Shown here: positions 10,151-21,283 of the stretch, in pieces | How positions within the stretch are numbered: the stretch's first letter is position 1 | Layout of the letters: each line of letters starts with the position of its first letter | Source of the DNA: Platanthera guangdongensis | Taxonomy: Eukaryota; Streptophyta; Magnoliopsida; Asparagales; Orchidaceae | Direction: 5' to 3' | NCBI GenBank assembly: GCA_039583875.1 | Contig: CM077149.1 | Span: 19,791,194-19,855,193 of the forward strand | Length of the DNA stretch: 64,000 nucleotides | Program-made: the position numbers and the translations under genes | Notes under the pieces: generated by a model | The model's database searches: none | What the model was told of the DNA's origin: nothing | What the model saw: only the letters and a program-made list of their open reading frames with translations

Positions 10151-11070
10151 TTGGTGTTGAACCCAGCAACCATAGTTCAACGACGAGTTCAGACCAGAGT
10201 TGTAGCTAGCCTTTACTTTTCCCGAACCGGTACACAGGTCTAATGACTTAGAGTTTAGAGACTGTCCCACATGAACCTCAAACAGACCCCCAAGCCACAG
10301 TGAGTAGGGTCCTCTACAAAACTAGAAGATATTAGATTACGTCTCCTCCCAATTTAATGCTAGACCTGACACTTTTGGAGGGTCTTGAGAGCTCCTGACT
10401 ACCCACCTAGAAACCACGGTGAATAGTCAGCTGAAGCTCTTGCCTACAAAAGCTGATCAAGGGGAAGAGAAGCCCAAGAAGAGGTCCTCTCCAAAAGTTT
10501 CCTTGGCGGTCTATTTATAGTTTTTTAGGGAAGTTCTATGGATATCGAAATCCCGTCTTTTGTTTTTTTACTAAATGCAGCACTGATTGGTCTGCCAACA
10601 ACAAAATACCACTATTTGGGATGACTAATGGAAGGCCAAAATGGATCTCAGGGACATATGTATGACACCTCCTGATAGGCGAGCCGAACCGGCCTCAGAC
10701 TATTTTCCCGGGTGGTGCGTTCCCGGTGAGGCCGGGCACCCACCACTCACTTCCTACCAGGGGTGAGTGAGAGCTCGCTGTATCCACTCACACCCTGGCA
10801 TTCGCCTGGGCAACGGGTGCTTATTGAAGCTGAGAACCCTCCCCTCACTTTAGGTTGGCTGAGCCCACTCAAAAAATATGGGGCTGTACACAATTCCCAC
10901 TCTTTTCGAGTTTTGTCCAAAGCTCGGAAAGGCCATCCAACCCCAATGTTATTTGGTGAGTGTGGTCTAATGAAATCTCTCGATGGGTCCCTCCGAAGCT
11001 TATATATACCAGGGGGGATGCCATCCCTAAGAGTTCTCCCCCAACCTTTCAATTTCTTGCCTACTTTCTG
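10150..11070 (+). repeat. Probable LTR or leader of Tat-like gypsy element
   Basis: It contains (T)CTATTTATAG (10510) and TTATATATACC (11001). The first part shares the landmarks TCTATTTATAGTTTT and GGTCTGCCAACAAC with 37430-37530, so both come from related elements. No coding region is visible. LTR ends could not be fixed. Confidence 0.4.
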
Positions 11071-11075
11071 ATAGC

Positions 11076-12250
11076 ATGTCGATCTCAAAAGCAACTCTCG
11101 CTCGCCTCACTGCTGATAAAGAGAAGAACAGGGCGACCTCGACTAATCTGATGGTTGTTTCTACTGAACATTCATCTCGAACTCTATTGAGATGGGTAGA
11201 GGATCGAGTGATAAATAAGTCGCTTCCCTCTGATTTAATTCGCTTTTTTCGAATCCCCAACGAATCCATATCATACACTTTTGCAGCCCAACATTTTCAA
11301 TGAGGAGGTCACGGAGGGCCGGACAAATGAGACTCAGGGGGTCTCGGTGAGTAGGTACAAACCGGATGCACGCGCGTAGATCCCAGGTCGGTGGATTCAT
11401 TCTTCCTCACCCTGACTCGCACTTTTTACTGAGTTATTACTAACAATGTCTTGTTGTGCAGTACCTTATTTCATTGACCTCATCTCAACTCCCTTCGCTG
11501 CGAGATCTCCGACCGTGACCTCAGCTGGGTGCTCGCTAACACCACTATGTTGTCGGGGGGCAGGGGTGTGGGAACTTCATCACCCATTGTCCAGTCTCCC
11601 CATAACCCAAACTTCCAGTGAGTAGGGATGTGGAAATCTATGATGCTTCCCCTTAATGATCCCTTCGACGGTCAGTCAAGTATGTACTTACGGAACCACG
11701 TGAAGGAGGTCAAAACCTCTCTTGGTTAGCCATCAGAACCCACTCATCTGTTTTGGCCATTCAAACCTTGCACTATTTTCTAGTTATCCTTTGACAGATG
11801 CAACTGACATCCTGATCGACAGCAAACTGGATGCCACTAGAACATACTTGGTTCCTCCCTCTCCCGACATGATCTAGGAGTTTCTCGGTGATACAACATC
11901 TATTGCCAAACTAATGGAGCAGGTATCGAGCATCTTACGAAAGTCTGGGCTTATTCTTCGCGAGATTTAGGAGGAGAGGGCTCAACCTGTGAATGAAGGC
12001 CTTCCCCACCTTCTTACCCTTCATCAGCGAGTGGAGGCCTTGGAGCGCAAGTGAGCTGCATTCACCAGTACAATGCAGAGGCTCCTTGAAGGGAACACAA
12101 CTTTGTTGGAGGGGAACTTGATGAGAATTGATGAATGCAGCCTTACCCTCCAACACGAAGTCGCTAATGCTCATGAGGATATCGTCCAAAGGGGAGGCCC
12201 GTAGGTGAGGTTGCGAGGATGTGGATCGTGGAGGTGGATCCCACACTGAC
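11076..12250 (+). pseudogene. Decayed N-terminal region of Tat-like gypsy element
   Basis: A short open stretch from ATG 11076 (75 codons) gives way to sequence full of stops. At 11810-12200 a frame with several stops encodes a Leu/Glu-rich, helix-prone segment with a coiled-coil look (HQRVEALERK followed by STMQRLLEGNTTLLEG). I recognise no catalytic domain. It precedes the gypsy-type domain at 12640 and the gag at 14270, so it is probably the 5' coding part of the same element. Confidence comes from context only. Confidence 0.4.
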
Positions 12251-12640
12251 TAGGCAGATCTAGCTCTTTTCTACTTTTTGTATTTTATCCTTTGTGTTTG
12301 CGAGACCTTGAGGCATTATTTATTATTTCTTGCATATAACCACGCTTCTTGCGGTGGTTTAATTAATGTCTGGTTTGCTGCGAATGCATGGTCTACGATG
12401 TAGAATGGAATCGTCTCACTAGGAAACTTTTACCTATCATCGGTAGTAAATAAATTGAACCAATGTAGGCCTTGGCGAGATTTGTGAGTGTGTGGGAAGC
12501 GATCAGATTCATGCCAATTGGTCGAACCCCCTCTCTCCATGATTCTCTATAAATACCACGCCTGTGCTCGGCCCCCACCGACCGCATTAACTACTCCCCA
12601 CTCATCACCCACTACTTCCCGCTCACCTTTTCTACTCGCC
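12251..12640. other. Non-coding stretch inside Tat-like relic
   Basis: No supported coding region. CTCTATAAATA at 12543 is a TATA-like box shortly before the next ORF remnant; it may have served an internal promoter or be chance. Confidence 0.3.
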
Positions 12641-13320
12641 AAATGGGTGGTGATGACGATGGATCAGAGGTAAGGCAGAACTACGTGTCCTATTTCTTGG
12701 ACTACCTCTTCCAGGATAGATAGGTATCAGAGGACGGGATGCCGAAAATAATTTCCGAGTATGTGCCGATGGGGTTTGTCGCATGCGCTCACGTTGAGTG
12801 AGAGTTCCTCAATACCATAAAGGATGATGAGCTCTCCATCCCTCTCGCCTATTTTGAGATGGTTCTTTGCCTCCCACTATGGCAAGAGGTGAAGCAATTT
12901 GTAAAATACTTAAGGGCAGTGCCAACATAGATAAGCCCCAACGGGGTTGCTATGTTAGTGGTTTTCACATGCTTCCTGCGTAAGGAGAGGATAGAGTTCA
13001 ACTTGACAGTCTTCCGTAAGTTGTTCATCTATCGAGCCACTAAAGATTGGGTGGCCATTCTTACCGGATCGTAGATCAACGTTTACGAGACAATCAACAA
13101 GGCACACCACTGGATGGATTACTTCATCTTCATAAATGGTGTGCACAACAACATCGTTGACTCTCCAGTCTAGAAGGATGAGACCGTCTATTGAGCTCCT
13201 CGCGTAGGCGGCAAGGATGCCAAGTTGCACAAGTTCTTCCCGGGGAAGAACTTTGAGGTTTCCTTCTTGCAGTGTAACCTCGACTCGCTGCTTCCAGTTC
13301 TTCTGGGTGAAGGTATACAA
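12641..13320 (+). pseudogene. Putative gypsy-type transposon domain remnant
   Basis: A frame starting at ATG 12643 runs with about six stops to about 13320. Its pattern (IPLAYFEMVLCLPLW, then SPNGVAMLVVFTCF, then FNLTVFRKLF) fits the domain often annotated as putative gypsy type transposon (Pfam PF04195, from memory), which lies upstream of gag in some Tat-like plant elements. The typical order of a hydrophobic LP.HPFF-like segment, a PN..R.L.AF segment and an L..F..LF segment is kept. Biochemical role unknown. The minus-strand open frame over the same region is a shadow. Confidence 0.55.
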
Positions 13321-14270
13321 ATATTTTTCATCTCACACTTTTCATTCGCCCCTAACGGGGTTTTCACTTATGTTTCAAACTCCTTGTAACTTTATCTGCA
13401 GGAGATCGCCAAATCCCCCATAACCCTTGATTTGCCTATAAATAGGACCACATGGTACACGGATATGGTGCTCGGAATCTCGCAAAAGATTTCGACCACT
13501 CTTTTTCTTGACTTTTAGCAGGGCTTTTGGATCCTGCTATCAAGGTCTTTATCCACGAGATAGTGATCATTCACTTGGTAGCCATCCAGAGATAGTCTCC
13601 AGCTAGTGTACATCTTGTACCCTGACCCGCCATCTTTGGTTATGGAGGAGAAGCCTCTTCTAAGCATCCAAGTACGTAGTGAGACCTCCGTGCCACAACA
13701 CCTGGGTCCTTTTTAGTTATCCCATTGTTTTTGTGTCTGAGTCTGTCAAACCGTCGAGCCCAACTGCTAGACCAGTAACCTTAGACTGCATTGATTCAAA
13801 TTTTGGAGTAGGGATTTTACCGACTTCAACACTTTAGTGTGGTGGGCGTGGAGCACAGCTGAGGAAGATATTTTTGCGAGTAGGTGAGACGGCAGATACA
13901 GATAGGAATGGAGAGATAGTCGACAACTCGACAGGAGGAGGCAGCTTTTCCACCGTGGCAGTTTTCAAGTTCACACGGAGGATCGAGAGGACCATCCTGG
14001 CAGGGTTCCTTCCTCGCATAGATGTCATGACAAACTTGCCTTGTCATGTGACTCCATCGGAGGAGGAGGCCCCCCTAGGCAATATGGGAAAGTGCATGTC
14101 GCGGAAGAGCCAAAGCTACTAGTTCAGTCGCGGTGCTGCCCGACGAGCTACCAGGGCATCAGGTTTAGATATGTGGAGAACCCGGCGAGATTCCAGGATG
14201 CTCGGAATGGTGACGAGTATAGAGGAGATACTCGCTAGTTCGAAATCCATCATCGCCAAGGAGGGAGGAG
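13321..14270 (+). other. Decayed region between domain remnant and gag
   Basis: No clear domain. Short open stretches on both strands overlap one another and lack recognisable motifs. Probably coding sequence of the Tat-like element now beyond recognition. Confidence 0.3.
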
Positions 14271-15450
14271 CCCCTTCTGTGATGAAGTGTAAGTAGCTCC
14301 GGTTCCAAAAGGCTTCAGAGAGCCAGCCCTTAACTACTACTCTGGAAGAGAATACCCGGTCATGTATATCTAGTGGTTCGAGGATTTAGTGTCCATTCAC
14401 AACATGACAGACGCGTTCGAGCATAAGTTCTTCTCCATTAACTTCAAGGGGAAGGCTAGGGATTAGTTTCACTAGTTATCGGTAGGTTCTGTCTACTACT
14501 TCGAAGACCTGAGCTGAGGTCTGATGGCGAGGTTTGTGACGTTGAATAAGAGGAAGAAGGAGGAAACTGCTCTTCAACATCAAGTAAGGGATGCAGGAGA
14601 GGCTTGTCCACTAAATTGATCGATTCTAGGAGGAAGTTCTCAATATCGAAAAGGTGGATCGTTTCACCGTACAATTGGTCCTGATGTTCGGATTGAAGCA
14701 GGGTCTCTTCAGCTTGGAGATCGGCTCAAAGCCCCTATTTTCCTATGAATATTTGATCGAGAGGGCCAACAAGTTCGTCTAAGGGGATGAGAAGAATGTC
14801 AACTTCTTGGCTATGCTGGACGGAGAGACCCAGGAAGATAGGGAGAGGGGAGGAACTTCTGAGAAGAGGCCCAGAGGAGTTTAAGGCAAGCAGGAAGCGA
14901 GGAGAGAATGGCCAAGGAGGAAGGAAGAGCCCATGAAGGTGGAAGAGCCTAGGAGGCAGGAGAGGCCTCGTGGGTAGGAAGAGAGGAGGCCCGTAGAGAC
15001 TCCAGAGAGAAAAGAAAAGGCATTGAGATTTTAGTATCCTATAAACCAACGCTAGTGAAGGTTGATTGGAAGACTCCAGTACACAAATTAGGAGATGAGG
15101 AATGACAACCAACAGGAGAGGATGCAGATTAGAGCGTAGGAGGAGGTAGTGGTCATTTCCTAGCAAGGGAATAGGCATCGCAGGAGGAACCAACCGGTGA
15201 GGAACCAGGCGGAAGAGATTCCCCTTTACTACGAGCTGCACCGAGTAGAGGGGCACGAGACCTTGGCTTGCCCAAATTTTTGGGAATCAAAGAGAAGGTT
15301 GTAAGCAGGAGCAGTGGAGAGAAAGCAAGAGATGAAAGAGGCCCCCGCAGGACCGACATCATTCCAAGCTCCAGGGAGGAGGAGGAATGAAGAACGGTTC
15401 GACAAAGGAGGTCACAACGAAGTGGTTTAGGAAGCAGGAGGAGGACAAGT
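14271..15450 (+). pseudogene. gag: Tat-like gypsy gag
   Basis: With several stops and at least one frame change, the plus strand encodes the core of a gypsy retrotransposon gag: MARFVTLNKRKKEE near 14523, NIEKVDRFTVQLVL near 14641, and SYEYLIERANKFV near 14742, followed by a highly charged Glu/Arg/Pro tail. At about 15215 the segment YYELHRVEGHETLACP resembles the Cys/His region that follows gag in Tat/Ogre-type elements. Gag builds the particle that packages element RNA. The element is cut off soon after; no protease or RT follows here. The long minus-strand frames 14735-15539 are shadows of this purine-rich sequence. Confidence 0.75.
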
Positions 15451-15593
15451 AGTGGTGACTGTAATGGCCTAGGACCGACCACTATAAAGGGCTTTACTGG
15501 CACCCAACGGGCACCGCTATATGGTTGCAGCCTGTACACCCCAACGCCTCTACGACCTGTTTTTCAGCAACATCGTGTTTTTGTCACTAGGTT
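15451..15593. other. Junction sequence, unassigned
   Basis: Short stretch between the Tat-like gag and the inverted gypsy LTR fragment. No motif was identified. Confidence 0.3.
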
Positions 15594-15659
15594 TTGAACC
15601 CACAACCCTTTATGAGAAACCTTCAACATATCTCATCACCAACTGAGGTCCACAACAAG

Positions 15660-15860
15660 GGTTCAATTGTGCAGCAACAGTTCTCAAAACCAGTGGTAGA
15701 GGTACAACAAAGAAACGACAAAGAAGCAGCTAGGGGGGGCAACAGCAGATGCAGCAAAAGCTCAGGAGTAGCATTGCAGCAACAAAATGTAGAAAAGAGG
15801 GAGCGAGAGTTGATGTTGGTGAAGAAGAGGATGGAGGCAAGGTATTTAAATAGATGAAAT
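15660..15860 (-). repeat. Distal part of gypsy LTR fragment (family A, minus copy)
   Basis: Its reverse complement matches 36235-36430 closely, including CTCTTCTTCACCAACATCAA and GGTTTTGAGAACT, with small indels. Together with 17767-18216 it forms one LTR interrupted by the solo copia LTR. The frame 15594-15857 across it is not a gene. Confidence 0.75.
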
Positions 15861-15945
15861 TGTTAAAATTCAACAAACCGCAGACGCCCCCTTGGATACC
15901 CTGTTGAAAACTCAACAAACCGAAGGAGGATACGCCCACTTATAA
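15861..15945. other. Short filler with two LTR-end-like motifs
   Basis: It contains GTTAAAATTCAACAAACCG and GTTGAAAACTCAACAAACCG, a direct repeat whose core resembles the TCAACA terminus of the adjacent copia LTR. It may be debris of earlier insertion or repair. Confidence 0.35.
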
Positions 15946-17766
15946 TGTTGAAAGTTTTCCCGGATCGTGGAGTTAGCAGGGGTTATCTCAACAAAGCAGT
16001 AATAACCAGCAACACATGCAGCACAAGCTTCTTTATTGATCAAGAGCAAACTTCTTTACAAGGCGAGACATACATGGCGAGACATGCTTCACCAAAACCC
16101 AACACCGGGAGAGCAGAGACAGTTACAAAGACAAGAACAAAAAACAAGCCGCGCGGACTCAATCAACAAGCCGCCGACCTACTGCTGTGGAGTCCGCTCA
16201 GTCCGCCAGGTCGCCAGACCGCAACCCAAGCCGCGCGGACTCACCCCTTATTCCAATGCTAAGCTCTTCACTGCCAATCTGCAGGCCGCCTGACCGCGAG
16301 GTCACCTAGCCGCCAGACCGCACAAGCTGCATCACCAAATGGAACAGTCCGCCTGAAGTAGGCGACTTCCTGAACCCCGAACCAAGTTGCCAAAGAGGAG
16401 ACCGCATGGTCGCTATCCGCGACCTGCTGTTTACCGCCTGTTGCTTAACCGCAGAGTCCGCACTGTCCCTGACCGCAATCAGAGCCAAGTCCTGGCTTTC
16501 CAGCGCTATCCGCACAACCTGCACAGCACAACCCGGTCAACTCTCTATCCGTGCGGACACAAAGTCCAGACCGCAGCAACTTACGCGAGCTCAATTACTG
16601 TTCACTTACTTCGGTCTAGGTCCGTTACTCCTGATGTGATATGGGTCCTATTTATAGGCACGATGATGAGTATGGTCACCGCCCTAGCCGATAGGATCAC
16701 CGCCACATCCCGCAGCTATAACAAGTGTGTCCGCCAGCCCGCGAACACACATACCAGTTCACCGCTCCTGTGCAGATAGCCAGTCCGCCCCAGCTTCTCC
16801 AAGGCCGGACTCCAATATCCAGCCCGCCTTGCCGCCAGAGGCCAAGCTAGGACCACCACAGCCGGACTCCACAACAGTCGTGTCCGCCATTCTGCGGACA
16901 AGGCATCAGCCCGCAAAACCTGAGCCCGCAGCCTCGCCATCAAGGCACCTGCCGGACTCAGCGGACACCCTGCTTTCGTCCGCATATCCTAAGTCCATTA
17001 CCTCAACTCCAAGGCACCTCCGGACTTAGCGGACACGCTAATCCAGTCTGCTAATAGCAGACTCCAGTCCGCATGCACTGTAGACCTCCAGTCCGCATCC
17101 CTGAGTCCATAACCTCATCACAAGGCTGTACCGGACTCAGCGGACTCTGGCTCCAGTCTGCACGCTCCTGCACAAGCAATTCTCCAGTCCGCATTTCCCC
17201 AAGCTAGCAAACAAGGCAACAACACTTCTACTACGCTTGGCGGACTGAGAAACCAGCCCGCGCTCCACTGCGCGATCTCCCCGGACTGAGCCAACCTGGA
17301 CTTGGTTCAGATCACACCAAGTCCAGTCCGCTGGCCATAAGGGCCAGTCCGCACTTACTGGCGGACACTGGATCTAGCCCACCATACCGGGCGACCTTCA
17401 GTTTCTGTCCGCGCTGACCGGCGGTCTCCGCGGCTTCCCGCTGCACCAGAGCAAGACCAAGGCAACTGCCAAACCGGTTTGCCGAGCTCCAGTTCTTCAG
17501 TCCGCTTCATGCCGGACTCCGGGGATAGCATCCCTATCCGCCCGGTTACTTCCTGGGAGTCAATCGCCTGCAGAGCATACACTGGCCTGTCAGACCGCTG
17601 CTGCTGTCCGCGTAGTCCGCGCGAACAGACTGCCAAGTCTGCCACAGAGCAAACCGCCTGCAACATCCCTGCCGACCTAGCAGTCCGCCAACCCTGTCCG
17701 CGTAGTCCGCGCGAATAGGTTTCCCAAGCCTTCCATTCGCCCACTTTCACTTCACAGAATTCAACA
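15946..17766 (-). mobile_element. Solo copia LTR (GTCCGC-repeat family)
   Basis: TGTTGAAAGTTTTCC to TTCAACA, the same family as 18640-20345, with no internal region on either side. Like its relatives it has CCTATTTATAGG (TATAAATAGG on the minus strand, 16647-16656) and dozens of AGTCCGC/GCGGACT motifs. Flanking five bases (TATAA, GAAAT) do not match, so the target duplication is lost or one edge was rearranged. At 1821 bp it is longer and more diverged than the other two copies. Open frames inside are by-products of the repeats. Confidence 0.85.
16160..17720. repeat. AGTCCGC/GCGGACT motif array in solo LTR
   Basis: The heptamer and close variants occur many times in both orientations, densest on both sides of the TATA box. 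Spacing is irregular. Confidence 0.85.
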
Positions 17767-18216
17767 GAAATAGGCAGTGAAGAGGCAGAAAAGAGCCAAA
17801 ATTACTTAATAGGATTCACAAAAATGAAACCAAAATAGCCACAAACAACACCAAGTGGCAAAGTAAGCCAAACCTCAACATCAAGCTGCCAACACACCAT
17901 ATTTACTAAAACCAGCCAGCCAAGTGCCAACATAGCCAAGTCATCAAAATATATTTAATCCAGCAGGTCAAAACCAAAACAACAGCCCAACAAAAGCGTC
18001 CAAAATGTACTATTAGCAGCCCCAATCAATTGTCACATTTATTTATTGGCACGCAACAAATAAAAGCAAGAGTGACATCATGAAAAAAGAATTAGTTCTT
18101 GGTACTCTCAAAAAGAAAACAGAAAATGCATGAAAAAATCTCGAAAAAATTCGTACTGTCTTATCTCATCATCGGAGCAAAAATAAATATTTTGTTTTGC
18201 GAATTTTGGGTTGTCA
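17767..18216 (-). repeat. Proximal part of gypsy LTR (family A, minus copy)
   Basis: Starts on the minus strand with TGACAACCCAAAATTC at 18216 and matches 35779-36215 of the plus copy along its length. The adjacent TTTTAGTAGTGAAGATTT on the minus strand marks the polypurine side, so this is a 3' LTR. Confidence 0.8.
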
Positions 18217-18639
18217 CAAATCTTCACTACTAAAAGAGTTTTTGTCCTCGATAACTACAACATATTTTGCTTTTATTCATATTCCAGAATATATACAAGT
18301 AGACAAAAAGTATTTCAAATCACAACTCAGTTGCCATACGTATATGCCCGAGGTAAGCTTAATCGTTCTACTGGAACTTCAGGAGGAAGTTTGTCCATGT
18401 CACAACTCCACGTATGGCGAATTTTGTAGCGACGATGTTGTTCCACCAATGTTTTGCCTCGCCTTCCAACAAAAATGACGCGAATTCAACCTTCTGATCC
18501 TCTGGGCAATGCATGACTTGAAATATGGTTTCGATGCGGAGTACCCAATCTTCCGTCTATAAAGAAGACAAGTCTCCTACAAAGGTCGGTGGTTTCAATT
18601 CCATAAATTGTTTGAGGTCAACGTCCAGTTGTCGATACT
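18217..18639 (-). pseudogene. gag: Gypsy gag fragment fused to 3' end of pol
   Basis: On the minus strand from 18639 the frame encodes a typical gypsy gag core with two stops: LKPPTFVGDLSSL near the start, EDWVLRIETIFQVMHCPEDQK in the middle, and FLLEGEAKHWW. After about 100 residues it breaks off and joins, near 18270-18330, the last residues of a pol ORF (IEDKNSF) and the polypurine tract of the family A LTR. So most of gag-pol has been deleted. The upstream part of gag is cut by the copia LTR starting at 18640. Confidence 0.75.
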
Positions 18640-20345
18640 TGTTGAGTTTTCCGGATCTTGGAATGACCAGGGGTTATCTCAACTAAAGTTAGTTACAACC
18701 AGAAACACATGCAGCAACAATAGTCTTTATTGAAAGCAGCAATCTTATTTACAAGGCGAGACATACATGACGAGACATGATTCGCCAAAACCACCACAGG
18801 GAGAGCAGAGACAATTACAAAAAACAAAGACAAGTCAAGCCGCGTGGACTCAAACACGTAGCCGCGGGATCTACTACTAAGGAGTCCGCACAGTCCGCCA
18901 GGTCGCCAGACCGCAGCCCAAGCTGCGCGGACTGCCCGTTATTCCAATGCTAGCTCTAGCCATCGATCTGCAAGCCTCCTGGCCGCGATATCACCTACCC
19001 GCCAGACCGCACAAACTATTAATGCCGAACTGAACTGACAGCCTAAAGCAGGCGAATTATTGAACCCGGAAACAAGTTGCCAAAGAGAAAACCGCCTTGC
19101 TGCTGTCCGCGACCTGTTGTTTACCGTCTGTTGCTTAATCGCAGAGTCCGCACTATCCTTGATCGCAATCAGAGCCAAATCCTGGCTTTCCAGCGATATC
19201 CGCACAACCTGTACAGCACAAACCGGTCAACTCTATCAACTCGCGCGGATACTAAAATCCAATCTGCAGCAACTGTTGACGGGCTCACTTACTGTTCATT
19301 CGCTCTCTAATCCTGATGTGACATGAGTCCTATTTATAGGCACGATGAGGAGTGTGGTCACCGCCCTAGATGATAGGATCACCACCTCATCCCGCAGCAA
19401 GAACAAGTGTCTCCGCAAACCACGGATACACTTAAGTCCACTGCGACCTATGCAGGATAGTCAGACAGCCTATGCTTCATCAAGGCTGGACAGCAATGCC
19501 AGTCCGCCTTCTCGCCAAAGGCCAAGCCAAGACTGCCACAACCGAACTCTGCAACAACTTTGTCCGCCTAGCCATGGACACAGCTTCAGTCCGCTTATCA
19601 TGAGCCCACAGCCTCTCCACCAAGGTAACTGCCAGACTCAGCGGACACAGCTCCAATCTGCACACACTGCATACAGCTCCAGTCCGCATATCCCTGCAGA
19701 CAGATCCAGTCTACATACACTACATACAGCTCTAGTCCTCATACCATTGTGGACACAACTCCAGTCTACATTCCCCAAGCTCGCAACCAAGGCACACAGT
19801 ACTGCTGCCGAACTCGGCGGACTGAGAAGCAGTCTGCGCTTCACTGCGCGATCTCCCTAAACTGAGCCAAACCTGGACTTAGTTCAGAACCAACCAAGTC
19901 CACACCACTAGTCGCAAGGGCCAGTCCGCACTTACTAGTAGACACTAGAACCAGTCTGTCTGCCCCGGCGAACTCCAGCACCTGTCCGCACTGACTAGTG
20001 ACCTCTGCAACTTCCACTTGCCTCTTCACCAGAGCAAGACCAAGGCTTCTGCCAAGCCGGTCTGTCAACCTCTAGTCCAGTCCGCTTTTTGCCGGACTCC
20101 GCGGACAGAGTCTCTATCTGCTCGGTTACCTTCTGGCATCCAACTTCCTGTTGATCATAAGCTGGCCTGGTAAAACGCCGTTATAGTTCGCTTAGTCCGC
20201 ACGAACAGACCGCCCAGGCCGCCACAGAACAACCCGTCTGCAACAGCCCTGCCAACCTGGCTTTCGCCAACCCTGTCTGCATAGTCTGAATGGATTGGTT
20301 GCACAAGTCCTCCAATCACCCACTTTCACTTCACAATTTTCAACA
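18640..20345 (-). repeat. 3' LTR of non-autonomous copia
   Basis: TGTTGAGTTTTCC to TTTTCAACA, 1706 bp. TATA box at 19329-19338 (TATAAATAGG on the minus strand). Many AGTCCGC/GCGGACT motifs, chiefly upstream of the TATA box in the sense of transcription (19400-20280). Confidence 0.92.
19329..19338 (-). promoter_or_regulatory. LTR TATA box
   Basis: TATAAATAGG on the minus strand, conserved in the sister LTRs at 16647-16656 and 34363-34372. Confidence 0.7.
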
Positions 20346-21280
20346 CTCCCCCTTGAATTTAGAAGTGGTGAACAACTCCAGCAGCTCTCGTAACCTTGCT
20401 CCTGGTCCCTCCGATAGCGCCTTCGAGGAGATGTCCAATACATAGTCCTCGTCCTGCATATCCTGGACCATGAGGGATCCCTCCAGCATCTCCCAAAAAG
20501 AGCCATGCTTCCATCTGACTTCTTCTTCAGCTTCGACATCCACTCGCGTGTCACAGGAGTATCACAAACGACCTTAGGCCCAAGGGCCCAAGCCTCGTCT
20601 CCTCTGACAGAAGTCACCTCCTTAGCTTTGGCGGCATCCACCTCCTTGACTTCAGTGGTGTCATCACAGCTAGAAGGTACTCGCTTGACCTTAGGGCTTG
20701 CAAGGAAACATGAGACCAAGCTCATTGCGTTCCCTTCGATATATCAAGCTGGTGCGTTGCTGATCATCTTTGATCTCCGAAGAACCTGATCACGGCTAGC
20801 CACCTCCGCTGCTTCTCCTGAACCAGCTTCATTCCCGGGCAATCCCGGAACAATTCTCCCCTTGCTTCCTGAACAATAAGCCACCGCACTGGAACCAGGA
20901 GCACCTGGAGCAACTATCCACCTGCTACCTGAACCATAAGCCTCCGCTCTCGAATAAGAACTACCTGGAACATCGCTCCCCCTACTTCTCGAACCAGAAG
21001 CATCCGTCTTTGAGTCAGAAGCACCTGGATCATCGCTCCCCATGCTTCCCGACCATAATGCCTTTGCCCCGGAGCTAGAACAACCTGGAGCTCCTGGTAA
21101 TACAGGCAGCTCCATCTAAACCTTAGCAGTAGCCTCCTTCAGCCCACCATCTGACCTGCTCTCCTCTAGCTCCACATAAGAGCTACCCCAATACGACATT
21201 AGCTCATCGAAGACAATGTCTCTCGACATAATGAACCTCTTCATCGCAGGATCCATACACCTCCATCTCCTCTTCTGCTC
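20340..21280 (-). pseudogene. Remnant ORF region of non-autonomous copia, function unknown
   Basis: Overlapping minus-strand frames cover the region. The 3'-most one (20543 to 20340) is acidic, runs through the polypurine tract and ends on a TGA made by the first bases of the LTR. Another (21115-20744) contains imperfect repeats of about 19 residues rich in Gly, Ser, Asp and Pro, typical of the variable linker between integrase and RT in copia polyproteins. No RT or RNase H motif is present. Parts may be captured sequence. I do not recognise a function. Confidence 0.4.
20346..20357 (-). other. Polypurine tract
   Basis: On the minus strand TTCAAGGGGGAG abuts the TGTTGA start of the 3' LTR. 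Confidence 0.8.
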
Positions 21281-21283
21281 ATA

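Noticed and set aside
12955..13320. 121-codon minus-strand frame
   Set aside because: Overlaps the plus-strand gypsy-type domain remnant, which has the better motif match.
14735..15539. Leu/Pro-rich minus-strand frames
   Set aside because: Complement of purine-rich gypsy gag. The plus strand has recognisable gag motifs.
16387..17750. Several open frames on both strands in the GTCCGC-rich solo LTR
   Set aside because: The CG-rich repeat lowers stop frequency. Frames are not conserved between the three LTR copies.
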